NCBI RefSeq assembly: GCF_030546575.1
Contig: NZ_JAUOTN010000001.1
Span: forward strand, 124,001 to 188,000
Length of the DNA: 64,000 nt
DNA from: Pontibacter coccineus
GTDB taxonomy: Bacteria > Bacteroidota > Bacteroidia > Cytophagales > Hymenobacteraceae
Direction: 5' to 3'
Shown in pieces: positions 35,284-42,315 of the stretch. Numbering within the stretch: position 1 is the stretch's first letter; every line of letters begins with the position of its first letter. The notes under the pieces were generated by a model, which saw nothing but the letters and a program-made list of their open reading frames with translations, did no database searches and had not been told where the DNA came from. The translations under genes were made by a program, and so were the position numbers.

Positions 35284-36429
35284 TTATCTTGCGGCTCCTG
35301 CCTGCGGCTTGCCCTGTTCAGGTCCGCCCAGCTGCACTTTGGCTCCCTGGCGCAGGCGCTGTATACCTTCGGTTACGATCTGCTGTCCTTCTTTCAGGCC
35401 TTCGCGCACTACAATGCTGCCGCCCACACGTGAGCCCAACTGCACGTTCTGCTGCACCACGGAATCGCCCTGCACCACATACACGTAGTACTCACCCAGC
35501 TGCTCTGTCACCGCCTTGGACGGGATCACGATCTGATCGCCCAGGTCCTGGTTCAGCACGTCCAGGCTCACGGTCATACCTGGTATCAGTCTTTCGTCCG
35601 GGTTCGGGAACTGCACGCGCACCGTCGTGGTGCCTGAGCGGCGGCCAATAGCCCTGTCGATGGCGACCAGCTTGCCATTGTGCTTGTACTGCTCGCCGTT
35701 ATTGAAGCGGATGGTGAAAAGGGAGTCGGGCTGTTTGCCCTGCTGCAGGTTGTTGAATCGGCCGAGCTCACCTTCATTGATCACAATGTCAACAGCGATC
35801 GGGTCGGAAGAGGAAATGGTGTTCAGCAAAGGTTGCCCCGGCGATACCTGTGCCCCTACCCTTACCTGCGAGATGCCAATGGTTCCGCTGAAGGGCGCAT
35901 TGATCACCGAGTAGCTTAGGTCGGTAGAAGCGCTGCTTACCTGCGCCTGCGCTGCTGCCACCTGGGCGCGGGCGGTCTGTACTTCGGTACGGGCGTAATC
36001 CACCTGCTGGCGGGCAATGGCGTCACGCTCGGCCAGGCGCTCGTAGCGCTCTAGGTCCTTCTCGGCACGGGCCAGGTTGGCCTTGGCGCTCTGCAGACTG
36101 GCGCGTGCCTGCTGTATACCTGCCTGGTATTTGTTCTGGTCTATCTCATAGAGCTTCTGCCCCTTCTTGACACGCTGCCCGTCCTGTACAAAAATGTTGG
36201 TGATGTAGCCCGATACCTGCGGACGCAACTCTACTTCCTGCAGCGGCACTACCGTGGCTGGGTAGGTGTCGCGGCCGGTTACGCTTTGCTGCTTAACCTG
36301 AATCGTGTTTACCGGAACGGCCATGGCCATCGGGTTCATCTGCTGCTGTGCGGCATCGTCACCGCCACAAGACATAAGCAAAGTTGGGCTGATGATGGCT
36401 GCAAACAGCCAGGTGTACTTATTCTTCAT
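35284..36429 (-). CDS. RND efflux periplasmic adaptor (membrane fusion protein), lipoprotein
   Basis: A 381-residue AcrA-like adaptor. It has a lipoprotein signal with lipobox LLMSC (C21), then a beta-barrel/lipoyl start (VELRPQVSGYITNIFVQDGQRVKKGQKLYEID), a long alpha hairpin (about 95-165, AKANLARAEKDLERYERLAERDAI) and a C-terminal membrane-proximal domain. It joins the RND pump to TolC. It starts 19 bases after the tolC stop. Confidence 0.95.
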   Translation of the reverse strand: MKNKYTWLFAAIISPTLLMSCGGDDAAQQQMNPMAMAVPVNTIQVKQQSVTGRDTYPATVVPLQEVELRPQVSGYITNIFVQDGQRVKKGQKLYEIDQNKYQAGIQQARASLQSAKANLARAEKDLERYERLAERDAIARQQVDYARTEVQTARAQVAAAQAQVSSASTDLSYSVINAPFSGTIGISQVRVGAQVSPGQPLLNTISSSDPIAVDIVINEGELGRFNNLQQGKQPDSLFTIRFNNGEQYKHNGKLVAIDRAIGRRSGTTTVRVQFPNPDERLIPGMTVSLDVLNQDLGDQIVIPSKAVTEQLGEYYVYVVQGDSVVQQNVQLGSRVGGSIVVREGLKEGQQIVTEGIQRLRQGAKVQLGGPEQGKPQAGAAR

Positions 36430-36448
36430 TGTCCTGATTCTCTGTTTT

Positions 36449-37783
36449 TTATCGGTTGATGTCTATGTTTCCAAGGGCTCGCTGCAGGTCTAGTTTGCTG
36501 GAGAGCACGCTGTAAAGGGCATTGTAGTAGTTGAGTTGGGTGGTGCGCAACTCGGTCTCGGCCACGATCAGGTCCACGTAGGCCTTCACGCCCTCATCGT
36601 ACTGCAGCTTGATGATCTCGTACACCTCTTCGGCCATCACCAGGTTCTGCTGCACCGTGCGCCACTCTGTGTAATCGCCTTTGTAGTTGGCCAGCGCTGT
36701 CTGGTACTCCGTGTTGATGGCCCTGCGCGCGTCTTCGAGCTGCACATCCAGGCGGTCTTCCTGCAACTGCGCGATCTTCAGGTTCTGCAGTCTTCGCGTC
36801 CCCTGGAAAATGGGGAGAGAAGCCTGTATACCTACCGACGAGTTCGGGAAATGCTGGTTGTACAGGTTGCCAAAATCGTTGTTGAAGTAGAGGAGGTTGT
36901 AGTTGGCAAAAGCGGAAACAGTCGGCAGGAAACTCCAGCGGTTGTAGGCCGTGTTCAGCTTGAGCAGGTCGCGCTGCGTCTGCAGCTGTTGCAGCTCTAT
37001 CCTCCTGTCAAAAGTGAGCAATTCGGTAGTATCCACCTGTACTTCCTGCTCCATCCGGCCGTAATTGTAGGTCAGGTTCAGCTCCTGCTCCACCGGGTAT
37101 CCCATCAGCTGCTTCAGGTAGGCCAGGCTGGCTTTAATGCTCTCCTGCACCCGCTTGCGGTCCGACCGGATGTTGGCCAGCGTGATGGCGGCACGCTGGT
37201 AATCGGTCTTGTCCACGATGCCTACCTCGTAGCGACTGCGGGCATCGTTGTACTGCTTTTCCTGGCGGGATATGTTCTGGTCCAGGATGCGCAGCTGCTC
37301 CTTGGTGAGCAGTACATTGTAGTAGGCCTTGCTCACCTCCACCACCGTGTTGATGCGGGTATCAGTCACCTGCTGGTCCAGCAACAGTTTTCTGGAGTTG
37401 GATGCCTTGGTGGCTAGAAACAGGTTATTGTCGAAAATGTTCTGGGTGGCCTGCAGCGCTATGTTGGAGTTGTACTTCTGTCCGAAGGTGATGATCTCGC
37501 CTCCGATCGGCTGCTGCGGCCGCTTGATATTGTAGGTACCCCCGAAATTGGCACTGATTTGCGGAAACCATCCCGACAGGCTGGCCCTGATCTCCTTGTT
37601 GCCGATCTGTTCGTCGATCAGCGCCTGTTCCATGGCCGCCGTGTTCTCCAGCGCGTAATTCACGACCTGCTCCAGCGTCAGGCTGTCAGTCGGTGCCACG
37701 CCTTTGTTATCCTGCGCGAACAGGGTGCCGGGCACCAGCAGGGAGGCAATCAGCAAGTGTTTAAAATATAGCTTTAATTTCAT
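36449..37783 (-). CDS. TolC family outer-membrane efflux protein
   Basis: A 444-residue outer-membrane channel. The signal peptide ends near LFAQ (residue 24). Two repeats of long helices and barrel strands follow (LTLEQVVNYALENTAAMEQALIDEQIGNKEI; second half from about residue 255). It completes the tripartite pump. It is the first structural gene after tetR, with a 156-base gap. Confidence 0.93.
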   Translation of the reverse strand: MKLKLYFKHLLIASLLVPGTLFAQDNKGVAPTDSLTLEQVVNYALENTAAMEQALIDEQIGNKEIRASLSGWFPQISANFGGTYNIKRPQQPIGGEIITFGQKYNSNIALQATQNIFDNNLFLATKASNSRKLLLDQQVTDTRINTVVEVSKAYYNVLLTKEQLRILDQNISRQEKQYNDARSRYEVGIVDKTDYQRAAITLANIRSDRKRVQESIKASLAYLKQLMGYPVEQELNLTYNYGRMEQEVQVDTTELLTFDRRIELQQLQTQRDLLKLNTAYNRWSFLPTVSAFANYNLLYFNNDFGNLYNQHFPNSSVGIQASLPIFQGTRRLQNLKIAQLQEDRLDVQLEDARRAINTEYQTALANYKGDYTEWRTVQQNLVMAEEVYEIIKLQYDEGVKAYVDLIVAETELRTTQLNYYNALYSVLSSKLDLQRALGNIDINR

Positions 37784-37939
37784 GTATGCGTTTGGTGTTC
37801 AGCTTATTGGTTGAGTATTAAACGTGAAGATGCAGCAACCGATGGTGCTGCTACAGCTTTAGTTTGTTCTTTCATGTTTCATTTTGGCGCTTGTGGTTAA
37901 TGTTTACAGATAGTGGAATAGCCTTTGGGTTCAGGGCAG

Positions 37940-38515
37940 CTAACGACCAAGGGCAATACCGTCCCAGAGCAACTGCTGTATCTGTTGCAGCTCCTTTCTG
38001 TCGAAGTGGAGTCTGCCGCTGGCCGTCATTTTGGCCATCGAGATAATACTGCTGTGGGTGAGCGTCGCCAGAATCTTGGGGCTGACCTCCTTTAGCTCCC
38101 CCTCGCGGATGCCGCGCTCAAAAAAGGCGAACAGCAAGGTATAGAACTTGTCTTCCGCAAGTGGCGGCATGGTTGTATGGTATGGCGAGTTCACAAACTG
38201 CTCGAAGAACCTGAGCATATCCTGGTTGTCGCGGTAAAAGGTATAGAGCCCGGTCCAGAGTTTAAAAAAGCACTCCTTGAAAGGTATAGTAGCTGAACTT
38301 TCCCGCTCCACCACGGCAACAGCCTGCTGCTGCGCATAGTTAAACAGCTCACGAAGCAAATGTTCCTTGCTTTCGAAATAGTGGTAGATCGTGCCTGCGG
38401 CCACCCCGGCATGTTTGGCGACCATGCTCATGGGCGTACCATGAAAGCCGTTTTCCCTAACCAGCTCCATCGTGCTCTTGAATATGGCCCTCTTTTTATC
38501 CGACATGTGCTCCAT
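37940..38515 (-). CDS. TetR/AcrR repressor of the efflux operon
   Basis: A 191-residue TetR protein from the ATG at 38515 (MEHMSDKKRAIFKSTMELV). The HTH is GTPMSMVAKHAGVAAGTIYHYFESKEHLL. The 38515 start is chosen over the ATG at 38542 because a GGAGG lies eight bases before it and because the -7 box at 38551-38558 would put the transcript start next to 38545. A GAATG-TT-CATTC dyad just after that point suggests autorepression. It leads the efflux operon. Confidence 0.93.
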   Translation of the reverse strand: MEHMSDKKRAIFKSTMELVRENGFHGTPMSMVAKHAGVAAGTIYHYFESKEHLLRELFNYAQQQAVAVVERESSATIPFKECFFKLWTGLYTFYRDNQDMLRFFEQFVNSPYHTTMPPLAEDKFYTLLFAFFERGIREGELKEVSPKILATLTHSSIISMAKMTASGRLHFDRKELQQIQQLLWDGIALGR

Positions 38516-38532
38516 AGACCCTACCTCCAATT

Positions 38533-38558
38533 GAATGTTCATTCGGTTTACAAAGCTA
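38533..38558 (-). promoter_or_regulatory. tetR promoter and overlapping operator
   Basis: On the minus strand a TAGCTTTG box (38551-38558, fits TAnnTTTG) is followed immediately by the dyad GAATG-TT-CATTC (38533-38544), a form known from AcrR-like repressors. Bound repressor would block the transcript start. Confidence 0.7.
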
Positions 38559-38703
38559 CGCTTGTATCTACAATTGTGAAAGCAATTCCGTCAAAAAGCT
38601 GGATTTTCTGGCCAAACGACGCTGGAAGCATGGTAAATAAACGGGATTGCATGCGTGAACGTAAATATAGCTATAGCACGTTTTTTCACTAAAGCATACA
38701 GCC

Positions 38704-39168
38704 ATGGCACTTACACATGAATTCCGCCACAGCCCCCGTATCAACAGCGCCAACAACCCGGTCTGGATGGACGGCCTCAGAATCCTCCTCGGTCTGTTCC
38801 TGTTTGTAAAAGGGCTACTGTTTCTGGAGCACACCACCGATGTTTTCTACATCTTCAGTTCCAGCCAGGACGTGATCTCGACTGGCAAGGCACACTTTCT
38901 GACCAGTCTGGTGCATATAGTGGGTGGCCTGATGATCGCTTTCGGGATGCTCACGCGCCTGGCGCTGCTCTGCCAGATCCCTATCCTGATAGGCGCGCTG
39001 CTGATCGTGAACCCGCAGCGCGGTATAAGTTTAGAAAACACTGAGTTGATCATGTCCCTGGTCGTCATGGCCCTCATCCTGTTCTTTATGATCAAAGGTC
39101 CCGGCCGCTACTCCGTTGACAACAAAGTACTGCGACCGAAGCAATCGGAGGCAGCAGCAGAGGCTTAA
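38704..39168 (+). CDS. DoxX family membrane protein (second)
   Basis: A 154-residue protein with four hydrophobic helices. The DoxX pattern is LRILLGLFLFVKGLLFLEHTTD at the start and MIKGPGRYSVDN near the end. It is divergent from the efflux tetR and shares a 188-base intergenic region with it. Function unknown. Confidence 0.82.
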   Translation: MALTHEFRHSPRINSANNPVWMDGLRILLGLFLFVKGLLFLEHTTDVFYIFSSSQDVISTGKAHFLTSLVHIVGGLMIAFGMLTRLALLCQIPILIGALLIVNPQRGISLENTELIMSLVVMALILFFMIKGPGRYSVDNKVLRPKQSEAAAEA

Positions 39169-39180
39169 GTTCTACACTAA

Positions 39181-39741
39181 CTAGAGCGAATCGACAAAGA
39201 GGCGCAGTTCCTGGTATACCTCGGCAAGCTTACGCGGCGGGAAATGAGCATTCAGGCCGCTGGGGTTTGGCAGCACCCACAGCCTGGTGTTCCCGATGGT
39301 CTGTACCTGCATACCTATACCTGCAGTTGCTTTCCCGAAAGCCACGCGGTAGGCGGATATACCCAGCAGGGCCAGCACCTGCGGCTGGTACGCCATCACT
39401 TTCTCCTCCAGTTTGCTCCCTCCTTCTTTCAACTCCATCGCTGACAACTCAGCAGCATTGGCCGTGGCCCGGTCCACGATATTAGTGATTCCAACACCCA
39501 GGTCCAGCAGGCTACTTTCTTCCGAGGGCAGGTATATCCGGGGCGTAAAACCCGCCGCGTGCAGGGTTGGCCAGAAGCGGTTGCCCGGGCGTGCAAAGTG
39601 ATGCCCAACAACAGCCGTGTAAAGCCCGGGGTTGATGCCGCAGAAAAGGACTTTGAGGTTGGGAGCAATGATATCCGGTAAGGTTCTTCCTTCAGCCGCC
39701 GCCAGCTCATCTTTGGTGGGTCTTCGTTTTTGAGGTTGCAT
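39181..39741 (-). CDS. mug: G/U (G/T) mismatch-specific uracil-DNA glycosylase
   Basis: A 186-residue Mug/TDG glycosylase that excises uracil or ethenocytosine from mismatches. The catalytic loop is FCGINPGLYTA, with the Asn that activates water, and the wedge loop is LPNPSGLNAHF. Length and motifs fit the family. It converges on the DoxX gene with a 12-base gap. Confidence 0.93.
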   Translation of the reverse strand: MQPQKRRPTKDELAAAEGRTLPDIIAPNLKVLFCGINPGLYTAVVGHHFARPGNRFWPTLHAAGFTPRIYLPSEESSLLDLGVGITNIVDRATANAAELSAMELKEGGSKLEEKVMAYQPQVLALLGISAYRVAFGKATAGIGMQVQTIGNTRLWVLPNPSGLNAHFPPRKLAEVYQELRLFVDSL

Positions 39742-39975
39742 ACCTGTTCTTTACTCAGGCGTGGTGCTTGCGGTTATATCCTGGGCTAGGTATAGCGTTG
39801 TTTTCAAGTAAAAAAGCTGATATGATCTAAGATGAACTAAAGGTCATAGGCAGGTAATTCACTTTGCTGCAGAGTGTATGTTATTCCGTTTATCTGCTAT
39901 ATTTGGAGTATAGCGGGAGTAGTATTACTGTTAGCTAATAGTTGGCAACAAGCTGAAAAACAAAGACCACATCGA

Positions 39976-40389
39976 ATGAAAAGATATTTGATGATATTAA
40001 CCTCTACCATATTGACAAACTTGGTATTCCAAAATATCTCGTTTGGACAAGAAATTAGCTCCAATTTGACAGTTAAAGAGCAACGACTTCTTGACTCTTT
40101 GCTGACTAACAAAAAGACAGACTTCAGTTTCAAGGACAAGAAGGTTGCATTTATATCAGGACATTCCGGAACTGACATCAACCACAAAGACTATTTTCTT
40201 AAGACATTCATTTTTGACTATTTGGATAAAGGTATAGACCCTGTAATTTCATACCGTGTACTTAATGAACAAGAAAGACTGACGGCAAACGGTTACGATA
40301 TCATAGTAATGCAGGTTCCAAAAATTTATACCTCCAGACAACATAAAGCCAACCTGAAAAAACTCGCTAAACTTGAGCCAAAAAAATAA
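39976..40389 (+). CDS. Exported hypothetical protein in attC-like cassette 1
   Basis: About 137 residues from ATG 39976 with a signal peptide (MKRYLMILTSTILTNLVFQ, cleavage after FGQ). The rest (ERLTANGYDIIVMQVPKIYTS) has no recognised family. A 34-residue upstream extension from ATG 39874 crosses the cassette boundary and is not preferred. The codons are much richer in A and T than neighbouring genes, as usual in mobile cassettes. The gene is bounded by GTTGGCAACA (39941-39950) and TGTTGCCAAC (40396-40405). Confidence 0.7.
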   Translation: MKRYLMILTSTILTNLVFQNISFGQEISSNLTVKEQRLLDSLLTNKKTDFSFKDKKVAFISGHSGTDINHKDYFLKTFIFDYLDKGIDPVISYRVLNEQERLTANGYDIIVMQVPKIYTSRQHKANLKKLAKLEPKK

Positions 40390-40395
40390 AAAGCC

Positions 40396-40467
40396 TGTTG
40401 CCAACACAATGCTTAAGTTACCCTCGTTGGCGCTGCGGGCATCTTAAGCACGCGGCCGTTATAGGGC
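40396..40467 (+). other. attC-like recombination site 1
   Basis: A 72-base site: R'' TGTTGCCAAC at 40396-40405, a strong central stem TGCTTAAG (40410-40417) / CTTAAGCA (40443-40450), and R' GTTATAGGGC at 40458-40467. The outer arms do not match each other, as expected when R' belongs to the next cassette. Confidence 0.55.
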
Positions 40468-40482
40468 ATTTAAAAAGAAATA

Positions 40483-41034
40483 GTGAGAAATTTAATTTTC
40501 ATATTGGCAACTCTGATTTTAACAAGTTGCGGTAAGCAAGACGACTTTTATTCTGTAACTAAGATTATCTACATCCAAGACACAATTTTTGTGAATGAGC
40601 CATTTGATTTTAGGCTAGTATTACGAAATGACAGCTTAAACAAAATGAAGTTTACAATTGATGACACTGTTCAAAAATCAGTTTTCTTCAACCTTTTTTT
40701 TAGGTGTAACGACCAATTATTACGGTCAGATGTTGAAAATCCAAATAACCTAAAACACAACTATCAGGAATACCATCTAAAAAATGGAGATTCTTTATCA
40801 TATCGACTCACCGGAATATTAAGACAAGTAAACAATTCCCTACAAATGCAAATAGGAGGTTACCAAAGAATTTATAAAATAGAAAATACACCTTGTGACC
40901 GATTAACTATAGATTTTGGAGGAATGTGGATTCCAGGTGACTTCAATCCACTTGATGCAATGCAAGGATATAATTTTAGGAAAAATATATTTGTTAGCCT
41001 TGATACTACAAAGGCAGCCTTTTCTAAAAAATAA
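40483..41034 (+). CDS. Lipoprotein of unknown function in attC-like cassette 2
   Basis: A 183-residue protein from GTG 40483, 15 bases after the site, as typical for cassettes. It has a lipoprotein signal MRNLIFILATLILTSC with C16 as the lipid-bearing cysteine. The mature part is rich in Asn, Asp and Phe (FNLFFRCNDQLL, DFGGMWIPGDFNPLDAMQG). No family recognised. AT-rich codons. Confidence 0.72.
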   Translation: MRNLIFILATLILTSCGKQDDFYSVTKIIYIQDTIFVNEPFDFRLVLRNDSLNKMKFTIDDTVQKSVFFNLFFRCNDQLLRSDVENPNNLKHNYQEYHLKNGDSLSYRLTGILRQVNNSLQMQIGGYQRIYKIENTPCDRLTIDFGGMWIPGDFNPLDAMQGYNFRKNIFVSLDTTKAAFSKK

Positions 41035-41045
41035 AAGAAAAGCGA

Positions 41046-41103
41046 CCTATAACCACACCTATAAGGTAGCTCCGCCTCCGCACAGCCCAGTCCGTTAAGG
41101 CGG
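41046..41103 (+). other. attC-like recombination site 2
   Basis: A 58-base site: CCTATAAC (41046-41053) to GTTAAGGCGG (41094-41103). The central stem is not obvious. The ACCTATAA word is repeated directly at 41045 and 41057. Confidence 0.45.
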
Positions 41104-41134
41104 TATTTATAAAGAAATCATTCAAAGTATAAAC

Positions 41135-41605
41135 ATGAACAACAACGATATTTTACGCCGGCTCCGCTATACATTTGATTTTAATGACTCTAAGCTAATG
41201 GAGCTTTTTAAGTCTGGGGGGGAGCAGGTAACCCGCGCAGAGATCATCGAGTTGATGAAAAAGGAAGATGAGCCTGGGTTTAAGGAAATGAGCGACCTGC
41301 ACCTAGCAGCTTTTCTCAATGGTTTTATAACCGAGAAACGCGGTAAAAAGGAAGGCGAGCAACCTAAGCCCGAAAATAAACTGAATAACAACATAATACT
41401 TCGTAAGCTCAAAATTGCCCTGAACCTGATAGACGAAGACATTCTTGATATTCTGGAACTGGTAAAATTCCGTTTAAGCAAGCACGAACTCAGCGCCTTT
41501 TTTCGCAAACCCGACCACCAGCATTACCGCCTACTCCAAGACCAGATTCTGCGCAACTTCCTACACGGCTTGCAACTAAAGCACCAACCCGAATCAAGTA
41601 AATAA
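41135..41605 (+). CDS. DUF1456 (YehS-type) protein in attC-like cassette 3
   Basis: A 156-residue soluble protein made of two repeats of the DUF1456 unit: NNNDILRRLRYTFDFND (1-20) and NNNIILRKLKIALNLIDED (84-102), each followed by a helix pair ending in FLNG or FLHG. YehS homologues are widespread but uncharacterised. It lies between attC-like sites 2 and 3. The site boundaries here are less exact than in the first two units, so it could be an ordinary chromosomal gene. Confidence 0.88.
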   Translation: MNNNDILRRLRYTFDFNDSKLMELFKSGGEQVTRAEIIELMKKEDEPGFKEMSDLHLAAFLNGFITEKRGKKEGEQPKPENKLNNNIILRKLKIALNLIDEDILDILELVKFRLSKHELSAFFRKPDHQHYRLLQDQILRNFLHGLQLKHQPESSK

Positions 41606-41646
41606 GATAGTTATAAAACTCGCAAAATGCACAAGACTAAGTAAAA

Positions 41647-41711
41647 GCCTAACCCTGTTCAGCCGTAACTCATGCAATGCTTCAGGCTTCGGATGTACCA
41701 ACTAGTTGATT
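41647..41711 (+). other. attC-like recombination site 3 (weak)
   Basis: From GCCTAAC (41647-41653), a canonical RYYYAAC box, to GTTGATT (41705-41711). No strong central stem is seen, so this is the least certain of the three. Confidence 0.35.
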
Positions 41712-41730
41712 ACAATTTATTACTTTCAAA

Positions 41731-41898
41731 ATGGACAAATTAAGACTTGAAATTGAGGAGAGAGAAGATGGTAAACTTTTAAATAAAGTTGTCATTCCTT
41801 ATATCAATGACAAGCCTCTAATTGAAATTCTAAAAAAGATAGAGCTTAAGTTCGACAAAAGTGATTACTTAAATGAATTGAAAAAGTTAAAGGTGTAA
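41731..41898 (+). CDS. Small AT-rich gene (55 residues), possibly truncated
   Basis: ATG 41731 to TAA 41896-41898. The product MDKLRLEIEEREDGKLLN and further ILKKIELKFDKSDYLNELKK is Lys- and Glu-rich, soluble and likely helical. It reads like the N-terminal part of a longer hypothetical protein of a kind seen in gene cassettes. It lies 20 bases after attC-like site 3. No matching site closes it on the right. Confidence 0.45.
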   Translation: MDKLRLEIEEREDGKLLNKVVIPYINDKPLIEILKKIELKFDKSDYLNELKKLKV

Positions 41899-42205
41899 AA
41901 CCTTCTCGTCATTCACCGTCACCCCCCTTCGATCAGGCGCTTGATGGTGGCGTGGCTTTCATAAGTTAGCAGGATAACGCTGTATCCGGTTTTCCCAGTC
42001 TGGTTGCGCCTAGCACACTCCCTGATCAAACTAATGGTCTCCGCATTCTTCTTCCTAAAACTTTATACCCCCCTCTCTCCTACGCTTCTCAAAAAAATAT
42101 CCTTACTTTTGTTTTAAAATTGGCACCACAGTAAAATTCGCGCGTTAAATGAGCGACCATCAGGAGGTTCTACCCTCCACACTGTTACCCAGGTTAGTAC
42201 ATGCA

Positions 42206-42225
42206 CATTGCCTGCACAGGCAATG
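42206..42225. promoter_or_regulatory. 9-bp palindrome upstream of purL promoter
   Basis: CATTGCCTG-CA-CAGGCAATG, perfect arms with a two-base spacer, about 62 bases before the -7 box. It could be an operator for purine control. It is not the known PurR box of E. coli. Confidence 0.45.
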
Positions 42226-42286
42226 CGACCGCACTCGGAGTGCCCCTATACCTGGCTCCCCTGCCCGATTATCCAAATTTGAACCG

Positions 42287-42294
42287 TATCTTTG
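42287..42294 (+). promoter_or_regulatory. Bacteroidota -7 box of purL
   Basis: TATCTTTG fits TAnnTTTG and lies 22 bases before ATG 42316. Its position rules out the in-frame TTG at 42292 as a start, because that codon would precede or coincide with the transcript start. Confidence 0.6.
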
Positions 42295-42315
42295 CGCATA
42301 GAAAAACAACCAAGC

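Larger units (their letters stand above)
39941..41711 (+). mobile_element. Array of integron-type gene cassettes without integrase
   Basis: Three consecutive units are each one short gene plus a 58-72-base attC-like site. Unit 1 begins GTTGGCAACA (39941) and its site begins with the exact reverse complement TGTTGCCAAC (40396). Unit 2 begins GTTATAGG (40458) and ends with CCTATAAC (41046), again the exact reverse complement. Unit 3 begins GTTAAGGC (41094), and its site begins GCCTAAC (41647), which differs from the exact complement by one lost T and matches the canonical RYYYAAC box. This self-complementarity of each unit's ends is what cassette circles produce. A fourth small gene follows. 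No integrase gene or attI is visible. Confidence 0.55.
41899..42315. other. Intergenic region upstream of purL
   Basis: On the minus strand a start-less coding-like tail is open from about 42062 to TGA 41919-41921 (ECARRNQTGKTGYSVILLTYE). It may be the 3' end of a gene destroyed when the cassette region formed. The rest holds the purL leader dyad and promoter listed separately. Confidence 0.35.
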
